A stretch of 43,648 bases of DNA from Oscillospiraceae bacterium (GTDB taxonomy: Bacteria; Bacillota; Clostridia; Oscillospirales; Oscillospiraceae), in the NCBI GenBank assembly GCA_017537165.1, contig JAFYLI010000089.1:1-43648 (forward strand). The letters run 5' to 3'. Shown here one piece after another: positions 33,878 through 42,300 of the stretch. Below the pieces are notes generated by a model, which ran no database searches, had not been told where the DNA came from, and saw nothing but the letters and a program-made list of their open reading frames with translations. Both the position numbers and the translations under genes were made by a program. Position 1 is the first letter of the stretch; the number at the start of each line of letters is the position of its first letter.

Positions 33878-33920
33878 TCAATAATCCGCCCGAAAATGTT
33901 TCGGGCGGATTATTGATTAT
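33874..33920. terminator. Long perfect hairpin after the 27-aa gene
   Basis: A 22-bp perfect stem (33874-33895 / 33899-33920, core AATCCGCCCGAAA / TTTCGGGCGGATT) with a 3-nt loop. There is no long T-run but the base of the stem is AT-rich. It could terminate in both directions. Confidence 0.75.
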
Positions 33921-33951
33921 TGGAAATAGTGCTAAATTAACTGCGGAAGTG

Positions 33952-34000
33952 AAGAATAGGGTTAACCTTCCCCTCAAGGAGAAGCTTAACCGCTTGGATT
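33952..34000. repeat. Intergenic repeat family R1, copy 2 (diverged)
   Basis: The segment starting GAATAGGGTTAACCTTCCCC, with AGGAGAAG and ACCGCTTG in the same order and spacing as copy 1 (1604-1660). The left part is well conserved and the right end is lost. Confidence 0.5.
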
Positions 34001-34049
34001 TAATGCCGAATAAAAAATGCGGTGCAGAGTATGACAGGTATCGTACCCA

Positions 34050-35324
34050 TCAATATGCCAGACGCTTGCAGGCGGCGGCGAGAGTGCTGAGGGTGCTGCA
34101 GGAGATCATGGGGCAGACGGATGCCATTGCCTGCACGCTGCGGATAAAGCGCCACTTGCGTTCGGGGATGGGATTGAGCCATATTACTCGGCCTGCCTTT
34201 CTCTTGGCCTCTTTAAGGCACTCCACAGCGAAATTCTGATTGACGGTTTTTGTGTCGGAAAGGATAAGCAGGGTGGTGGCGGCGCTGAGTGCGGGGGGAT
34301 TCATGGTGTTGAGAGCGTTCAGCGCAGAGCCGAGATCGGTGCCCTTGCCGTATATGCCGCATTCCTTGACGTAGTTGCGGAAAAGATCCATATTCTGCAG
34401 GCTGAATGCGTCGGCCTCGTGCATTTCCTCGGAGAAGAGGAAAACACGGGAGCTTTCCGAAACGTGGTTGAGCTGCTGGATAAATCGCAGGGCGAACTCG
34501 GAAAACTGCATCATTGACCATGAAACGTCGCAGAGCAGGACAAGCTGTCTGCGGCGGCTGCGCTTTTTCTTGTATTTGAGGCGGTAGAAGCTGCCGCCGG
34601 TTTCGAGACCTTTTCGGATGGTCTTGCGGAAATCCAAAGCGGAGGAACGGCCTGCTTTCTGCTGTTTTGCGGAAAGCTCGCGGTTGATCTGCTGGGAAAT
34701 GCTTTGGATTATGGATATGGCCTTGGGTATTTCAATATCCTTGAACTTGGAAATATCGCGATACAGCAAACCGATTTCGGGGTCGCTTTCCTCTATGCCC
34801 ACTGCCGCGTCTTCTGCCATCATCTGCTGCTCCAGAATGGAACGCATGAAAACGGAGTGGATGAATCCGTCGTAAAGCTGCGGATGGCGCTGGGCGCTGT
34901 CCTTGTATTTATCCATGAACTGGCGCAGTTTTTCGCGGTCTTCCTCGCTCATAGCGGCGTAGGCAACTCGCTGCTCATCGTCAAGCTCCATGGGCTTGCC
35001 GTTTATCTGCAGCTCTTCTTCGTCGTTCTTCAGGTTTGCCTGCACTTCGGCCTCGCGCTTCATTTCTTCTTCGACCATTTTACGCATTACCGGCTCGGAA
35101 ACGAAGAAGCCGTCGAAAAACTTATCGAAAATCAGCTGTTCCTCGCGGGACTTTGCGTAAACCGTGCGCAAAGCGGTTTTTACCTGCTCGCGGTCATCAA
35201 GACCCAGCGCAATGAGTATGCGCGCCGCATCCTCGGTTTCGCGAGGACTGACACTGAGCCCTTCGCTGCGAAGCAGCTTGGAGAAGGTCGAGAGTTTTTC
35301 CAGATATACACCGGCATCAGCCAT
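34050..35324 (-). CDS. VWA-domain protein, CoxE-like
   Basis: A 424-aa protein of the CoxE/VWA group that works with MoxR-type AAA+ ATPases in metal-cofactor insertion or complex maturation. The C-terminal VWA domain has the MIDAS motif Asp266-x-Ser268-x-Ser270 (CDVSWSM), a later Thr (YGKGTDLGSAL) and the Asp in LILSDTKT. The C terminus VIWLNPIPERKW is typical of CoxE. The N-terminal half is helical and charged. The start is ATG 35324, with GGAGGG upstream on the minus strand. The coding region overlaps the end of the AAA+ gene by 8 bp, so the two are coupled and probably form one complex. The client protein is unknown; no CO dehydrogenase is in the window. Confidence 0.88.
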   Translation of the reverse strand: MADAGVYLEKLSTFSKLLRSEGLSVSPRETEDAARILIALGLDDREQVKTALRTVYAKSREEQLIFDKFFDGFFVSEPVMRKMVEEEMKREAEVQANLKNDEEELQINGKPMELDDEQRVAYAAMSEEDREKLRQFMDKYKDSAQRHPQLYDGFIHSVFMRSILEQQMMAEDAAVGIEESDPEIGLLYRDISKFKDIEIPKAISIIQSISQQINRELSAKQQKAGRSSALDFRKTIRKGLETGGSFYRLKYKKKRSRRRQLVLLCDVSWSMMQFSEFALRFIQQLNHVSESSRVFLFSEEMHEADAFSLQNMDLFRNYVKECGIYGKGTDLGSALNALNTMNPPALSAATTLLILSDTKTVNQNFAVECLKEAKRKAGRVIWLNPIPERKWRFIRSVQAMASVCPMISCSTLSTLAAACKRLAY

Positions 35325-36252
35325 GGTGATGCCCTCCGTGGTGGTGATGGTGGTGATGCTCACCGTGATGTCCGCAGTTTCCGCCGCATTCGCACCGGCA
35401 CTGGGTTATATCGTCCATTTCTGCCAGCACGTCCATGTCTTCGCTGTTCTTGAGGATGAAGCCTGCGGTCTGGCGCAGAGCATCGGGAGTGAGCTCGCGG
35501 ATGCCCAGCGCGTCTAGGGCGGCTGCCCAGTCGAGGGTTTCTGCGATGGAAGGCTTCTTGAGAATGGCCTCATTGGAGCGGAGATTCTGTACCGCAACGG
35601 CTACCTGAGCGCAGAGCTGGTCATCCACATGGGGGAGCTTTGCGCGGAGTATGGCCAGTTCCTTTTCCATATCGGGGTACTGGATGTAAAGGTAAGCGCA
35701 GCGGCGGCGCAGTGCCTCGGAAAGAGGACGGGCGCGGTTGGAGGTGAGGACAACGAAAGGCACGGTCTTTGCCTTGAGTGTGCCAACCTCGGGGATACTT
35801 ACCTGCATATCGGAGAGCAGCTCCAGCAGGAAAGCTTCGAACTCTTCGTCAGCCTTGTCGATTTCGTCAATGAGCAGGACAACGGGGCGCTCGGAACGGA
35901 TGGACTTGAGCAGAGGACGCTCAAGCAGATATTCGTCGCTGAAAAGGGAACGGGTCAGTTCGTCCTTGTCCTGAGAATTCATGTTTACCTGAATGGAAAG
36001 CAGCTGCTTCTGATAGTTCCACTCGTAAAGCGCCTTGCTCTCGTCGAGACCTTCGTAGCACTGAAGACGAACCAAATCACGGTCGAGAGCGGCAGCCATT
36101 ACCTTGGCTATTTCTGTCTTGCCGACACCTGCGGCACCTTCAATGAGCAGAGGGCGACCCAGCTGCAGCGCAACGGCAAGTACGGTGGCCATAGTATCGT
36201 CATATATATAATGGGCTTCGTCCATTTTCTGTTTCAGGGTATTAAGATCCAT
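35317..36252 (-). CDS. MoxR-family AAA+ ATPase with Cys/His-rich C-terminal tail
   Basis: A 311-aa AAA+ ATPase of the MoxR/CoxD group. Walker A GAAGVGKT is at 39-46, Walker B VVLLIDEIDKAD at about 124-135, sensor-1 VLTSN near 170, and an arginine-rich segment EALRRRCAYLYI follows. Family members remodel or load metal into client enzymes together with a VWA partner, here the next gene. The last 27 residues (about 285-311) contain 4 Cys and 12 His, including seven His in a row, a clear potential metal-binding tail; MoxR proteins normally lack it. GGAGGTAAC precedes the ATG on the minus strand. A promoter (TTGCGT, 17 bp, TATACT; 36313-36341) lies upstream. Confidence 0.9.
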   Translation of the reverse strand: MDLNTLKQKMDEAHYIYDDTMATVLAVALQLGRPLLIEGAAGVGKTEIAKVMAAALDRDLVRLQCYEGLDESKALYEWNYQKQLLSIQVNMNSQDKDELTRSLFSDEYLLERPLLKSIRSERPVVLLIDEIDKADEEFEAFLLELLSDMQVSIPEVGTLKAKTVPFVVLTSNRARPLSEALRRRCAYLYIQYPDMEKELAILRAKLPHVDDQLCAQVAVAVQNLRSNEAILKKPSIAETLDWAAALDALGIRELTPDALRQTAGFILKNSEDMDVLAEMDDITQCRCECGGNCGHHGEHHHHHHHGGHHHG

Positions 36253-36312
36253 GTGTTACCTCCATGCGGATAAATCGCACAAATTGTTTTTATCGCTTGT
36301 TTTAACAATCAT

Positions 36313-36341
36313 AGTATAACTGCCAAAGCAAAATTACGCAA
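36313..36341 (-). promoter_or_regulatory. Predicted promoter of the MoxR-VWA operon
   Basis: On the minus strand, TTGCGT (36336-36341), 17-bp spacer, TATACT (36313-36318). It sits just past the terminator of the giant surface-protein gene. Confidence 0.6.
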
Positions 36342-36343
36342 GG

Positions 36344-36379
36344 AAAAAAGAGCTGAGTCATCGGACTCAGCTCTTTTTA
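36344..36379 (-). terminator. Terminator of the giant surface-protein gene
   Basis: The 14-bp stem AAAAGAGCTGAGTC / GACTCAGCTCTTTT (36346-36359 / 36364-36377) has a T-run on the minus strand, 13 bp after the stop codon of the gene at 36392. Confidence 0.9.
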
Positions 36380-36391
36380 AGTAGTGGGCAG

Positions 36392-39300
36392 TTAATTTTC
36401 AATGGCGTCCCAATCGCGGCCTTCTCGCATAGCGCTCCACTTCTCGTAACCACTATCTTTGCGGATATAATAGTGGCTGTTGGTGGCTTCCTGAATTACC
36501 ATGTAGTACCACTTGGTGGTGTTCTGGTTATCGGGCCACTTGATCATATCGGGAAGCAGATCTGCGGAGGTCTGGGGAATGCGCTGGAGAACACGGTTTA
36601 CCATAGCCATTGCTTCGGCGCGGGTAACAAGCTCGTTGGGCTTGAATGTACCATCTTCGTAGCCGAGTACCCAACCATTGTTTGCTGCGATGTTGATTTC
36701 GCGGCGGCCCCAATGCTCGTAGATGTCCTTGAATGCGGTGTTGCTTGCATCACCGTCAAGGTCGAAGCGGGCTGCTATTGCGGCAAACTCGGCACGTGTA
36801 ATGGGTGCATTGGGACGGAAGGTGCCATCCTCATAACCATTGAGTATGCCAAGATTATACATGGTGGAAACGGCGGTGTTGAACCAGTTGCCGACGTTTA
36901 CATCGGAGAAGGGATTCTCCTTGGTAATGCTTTCGGTGCGTACATCGTCATCCAGCAGACGGAAGAAGATGGTGGCTACCTCGGCGCGGGAGATGTTTTT
37001 CTCGGGATGTACCATACCGTCCTCGTAGCCGATGATGTATGCGTAGTGATCACCGGTGAATACAGAGGGGATGGTAGTGCGGGTGTTGGTTACAGTAACA
37101 GAAGCGGTGTTGCCTGCGGCTACGGTGAACTCATGGTGGGTGCTGTCAACGGTGTAGCCTTCGGCGGGGAGAATCTCCTGCCAGTAGTAGCTGCCGGGAG
37201 CCATGTTGGAAACAGTGATCTCACCGCTTGCGTTGGTAGTGTAGGTGCCAAGCTCGGTTCCGTTAGAGTCAAACAGCTTGAATACAACATCGGCAAGAAC
37301 TGTAGTGCTATCGGCTGCGTCCACCTTTACCAGCTTTGCGGAGCCTGTGGTGGGAGCGGGAGGTGCGGGAGGTGTTGCGGGAGTGCTTTCGGTGTAGTTA
37401 GCAACGAGGGTGATGTTGACTACGGTGTAGTTCAATGCCAGGTCGCTGTACTTGTGAGTGTTGGTGACGGAGGTCTCAAGATAGGTCCAGCCGCTGAAGT
37501 CATAGCCGCTCTTTTCGGGAGTGCCGTCGGGAATGAGGTTTGCCTCGTCCCAAGCGACCTCTCTGGAAGTTACGGTGTCTGCACCGTTGAGCGTGCCGCC
37601 TGCAAGGTCATAAGAAACGGAATAGGAGAACAGCGCACCGTAGAATACAACGTCATGGTTGGGCATGATCATTGCGGTGCCGCCTGCATTCTCGTCGGAG
37701 GAGCTTACGCCGCTGACGGAGGGGGTGTACCAACCGCGGAATACATCGGGAGCGGTTGCTGCAAGGCCGTCTTCAACATAGAAGGTTTCGCCGTACTTGT
37801 AATTCTTTGCAGCGGGGAGAACTATGCCTGCGGGATCCTCACCGTGGTAGTGGTAGCTTACGGTGTGGACGTTTCTGTCATAGTAGAGCTTGAGAACCAG
37901 AGAACCGTCGCCCTTGACGTGGCCGTTCCATTCACTGGTTGCAATGTTGACGGTGAAGCCGGTGTAGTCAACTCTGGGGGCTGCAACGTATGCTCCGGTA
38001 GTGCCGGTGAGAACACTGGAGCTATCAAGCTCGTAGCCTCCGCTGAGCTTTTCGAGATAATACTCAACGGTGTATTTTACGTTGGTTTTTGCGGAGAAGG
38101 AACCGGTAACTACGGTGTCTTCGCTGGGCATGGTCAGCGTGCTGCCAACCAGAGTGGAGCCGTGATACCAGCCGTCGAATTTATAACCTGCGGGGATAAC
38201 GGGAGAATCGAGAGCAACTGCGGAACCGTGCGCAATGTCAGTCTTGGCAGCGGGAGCAGATGCGCCGTCGGGAACGATGCCGGTGAACTCATAGCTCAGA
38301 TCGTAGCTGTTTCTGCTGTAATACAGATTCAGAACAAGGGTGCCTTCTGCGTTTACGGTGCCGTAGGGAACTCTTATACCGCCTTCGACCTTGGTGTTGG
38401 CGTTATTAGCTACGGTAGCAGCTTCGTCATAGCTGTAAGTTCTGTAGGTAGTTGTGGGAATTGCCATCACGGTCTGTCCAACTTCAATACCTACGTTGAA
38501 TGCGCTGGAGGAGGTGGGGACGGTGGGATAGCTTCCGTCGGGATTCTGCAGGAAGTAGTTGACGGTGTAGGCGGAGGGATTTGCGGTGAAGCTACCGTGG
38601 AGGTATACGGTACGTTCAGGCATGGTGAACTTGTTGCCGTTTACGCTTACCGCAGTGCTGTCCCAAGGTGCCCAGCCGGAGAAGGTGTAGCCGTTGACAA
38701 CGGGATTTTCGGCTATGCTGATCTCGGCGCCGTACTTGTGATTATCGGCTGCGGGAACACCGGGGGCACCTGCGGGAACGGTGCCTATGTACTCGTAAAT
38801 TACGGGGTTCAGGGTGCGCTTGTAGTAGAGCTTGATGACCAGAGAACCGTCTGCGGCAATAACACCGGTAGCGACGCTGGTGGTGTCATAGTTGAAGCCG
38901 AGGATGCTTGCATCGGAGAGAGGCTCGGCATATACGGTAGTGCCGGTCTTACCGCTCTTGGTAACGGTTACGTCGGGAACTGCGGTGAAATCAACGCTAT
39001 CGGGAGTATCATCTGCCAGTTCGAGATAATGCTCGACGGTGTAGCGGGTGTTGGGGTCTGCGTTGAATGCGCCGTGGAGGATAACGTTGGAATTGGGCAT
39101 TACCATCTTGCCGTCTATAATGGCGGTATCGCCGGTGTGGATGGACCAACCGGTGAAGAGGTAACCCTGAGCGGTGGCATTGTCGGCCACGGTAACTTCC
39201 TGACCGAAGTAGTACTGGGTGTTGTCAACGGGCGGAGCGCTTGCGCCTGCAGGAACAGTGCCGTCATACTGATAGGTTACGGAGAACTGATTTCTCTTGA

Positions 39301-42300
39301 AGTATACCTTCAGTACGGTGCTGCCGTTTGCTGCAACAGTGCCGCTGAGGACGTTGGAAGCAGCGCTGTCAAAAGTGAAACCGACGTGTTCAACGTTGGT
39401 GCTTACGGATACGTGCTGGTCGGTAACCACGTTGGTTACTTCATAGTAGTGGTCAGAAACGGTGGGGTAGTTTCCGTTAGTGTCCATGAGATAATGCTCG
39501 ACTCTGTACTTGTTGGGATTTGCGGTGTAGCGGCCGGAGAAGATTATCTCGGAAACAGCGGGAACAGCGAACTTGTTATCGGGAGCGATGATCAGATTAA
39601 GCTCATTGAACCAACCGTCGAATCTGTAGCCCTGAACGGTGGGGATATCGGCTACAACAGCGGTTGCTCCATAGGTGGTGTTTACATCTGCGGGGAGGAT
39701 AGCGCCGGTGGGAACGGTACCGGTGAACTGGTACTTGATCACGGTGTCCATACGCTTGTAATAGAGCTCAAGTACCAGAGAACCGTCGGCGGCTATATTG
39801 CCGGAAACAGTACTGAGACCTGCATTGTAGCTGAAGCCGACAACGCTGGAGTCGGAAATGGGCTCTGCGTATGCCAGAGTGCCGGTGGTACCGCTGAGAG
39901 TTTCGGTAGCGAAGAGAGTGTAGTTGGCAGCATTATTGTGGTCAGTACTGTCAACCTTCTCCCAATAATGCTTAACGGTGTAGGGGGTGTTGGGGTCTGC
40001 GTTGAACGCGCCGTGGAGGATGACGTTGGAATTGGGCATCTCCATCTTGCCGTCTATAATGGCGGTGTCGCCGGTGTGGATAGACCAGCCGGTGAAGATA
40101 TAACCCTGAGCGGTGGCGTTATCGGCGAGGGTAACTTCCTGACCGAAGTAGTAGAGGTTGTTGTCAACGGGCAGGATGCTTGCGCCTGCGGGAACGGAGC
40201 CGTCATACTGGTAGCTTACGGAGAACTGATTTCTCTTGAAGTAAACCTTCAGTACGGTGCTTCCGTCTGCGGCAACGGTGCCGGTGAGAACGTTGGAAGC
40301 AGCGCTGTCAAAAGTGAAGCCTACGTGATCAACATCAGTGCTTACGGATACGTGCTGGTCGGTAACTACGTTGGTGACATCATAATAGTGGTCAGCAACA
40401 GCGGGATAGTTTCCGTTGGTGTCCATGAGATAATGCTCGACTCTGTACTTGTTGGGATTTGCGGTAAAGTGGCCGGTGAAGGTCACGTCGCCTGCGGGCA
40501 TGTTGAACAGCCCGTCCACAATATCAAGATTGACTCTGGGAGTCCAGCCGGAGAAAGTATAGCCATTGGCGGAGGCAGCGCCCTGAACGCTGACAGGTTC
40601 GCCGTAGCGGGCAGTGTACTGAGTGACCAACTGAATGCCGCCGGTGAGAGTGTAACCGGGGGTGGCGTTGCCGGGGACAGTACCGGTGTACTGGTAGGTG
40701 ACGGTATGTACGGTGCGGTCGTAGTAGAGTCGCAGTGTAAGCGTGGGACTGTCGGTGATGATACCGGTACGGGTAGATGCAGACTTATCCGCGTTGAAGG
40801 AGAAACCGGTGATCTTATCGCCGGAGCGGGGCATGGCAGTGGTGGAGCTGTTCGCGGCACCATGGAATGTCTGGGTGAGGTCAGTTCTTAGAGTGTATTC
40901 GTCACCGACGCTGTTCTGGAAGTAGTGCTCAACAATATAGTCGGTGTTACCGGTAGCGGTGAAGGAACCGCGGAGGACAACATCGGAGTTGGGCATTATC
41001 ATCTTACCGTCAACGATAGCGGTGTCACCGGTGCGGATAGACCAGCCGGAGAAGGTGAAGTCAAGACCGCTGTTGTTGTCGGTGGCGTTGGGGGCAATGG
41101 TAACTTCCTGGCCATAATAATAGGTTCCGCCGTAGCCGACTTCGCTTATTTTATTGTTGCTGTCGCAGGCGGGACTTACGTTGGAGGGGATGTTTGCGCC
41201 GTAGTATTCATAGCTTACGGAGAACTGATTTCTGCTGAAATAGAGGTTCAGAATGGTGGTGCCGTCTGCCTTAACGGAAGCGGTGGGAACCTGCTTGCCG
41301 TCAACGGTTACGAAGGTTACACCTGCGGCCTGACTGCCTGCAGCGGTGGTCTTTGCCTCGTCATAGGTAAAGCCGGTGATTTCGGAGAGAGTTGCTGTTA
41401 CGATATCGTTCGTATTAACGTTGGTGTACTCGTGAACGTGGCCGGTGGTGGTGGGCCAGGTGCCGTCTACGTTCATTTCGTAAACTTTAACAACGTACTT
41501 GTTTGCTGCGGGGGAGAAATAACCGGAGAGGATAACGTCCTGAGCGGGCATGGTGAAGCTTGTGCCTGCGGGAGCGTTATTGCGTTCCCAGCCGGAGAAA
41601 GTGTAGCCGGTAGCGGTTGCGTTAGGCGCTACGGTTACGGTTTCGCCGTACTTGTAAGTTACAGTAGCGGGCAGCGCGGTAGCATCTGCGGGAACGGCGT
41701 TCAAATACTGATACTTTACGGTGTGTCTGGCGCGGCTGTAATAGAGCTTGAGAACCAGAGAGCCATCGCCTGCAATAGTGCCGCTGGCGGTGCTGAGTGC
41801 AGCCTCGTACTTAACACCGACGGTGTCGGAGAGCGGAACAGCGGTGGCTGTGTGAGCTGTAGTACCGCTGAGTGTCTCGGTTCTAAGCACGTCAAGGGTA
41901 TAGTTTGCGGGATCGGTGGGATCATTGCTGGAGAGATTTTCGAAATAATGTTCAACGGTGTACTTGGTACCGCTGTTTGCGGTGAAAGAACCGTAGAGGG
42001 TAACGTTGGTTCTGGGCATTGCCATGGTGTTATCTGCGGTAATGTAGGTTTCACCGGTGCGGATAGACCAGCCGTTGAAGGTATAGCCGGGGATGGAGGG
42101 TCTGGGCTTGAGGGTTACTACCTGCTCGAAGAAGTAAGCGCTGCTGTCCACGGGGGGAGTAGCACCGGTGGGAACATCGCCTTCAAAGACGTAGGTGATG
42201 CTGTAAGGATTTCTTGCATAGTAGAGCTTCAAAACGGTGGTGCCGTCTGCCTTAACGGTAGCGGTGGGAACCTGCTTGCCGTCAACGGTTACGAAGGTAA

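Noticed and set aside
34050..34200. Frameshifted C terminus of the VWA protein
   Set aside because: The last residues looked odd at first, but they align with the usual CoxE-like end (WLNP...CSTLSTLAAAC), so the gene seems complete.
34050..36252. CO dehydrogenase maturation (coxD-coxE) proper
   Set aside because: The ATPase and VWA proteins fit the family, but no cox structural genes are near, so a specific link to CO oxidation is not supported.
36473..40891. Open frame of 1472 codons on the plus strand opposite the giant surface-protein gene
   Set aside because: It mirrors the repeat pattern of the minus-strand gene, lacks a ribosome site and family motifs, and exists because the repetitive codon use of the real gene leaves few stops on the other strand.
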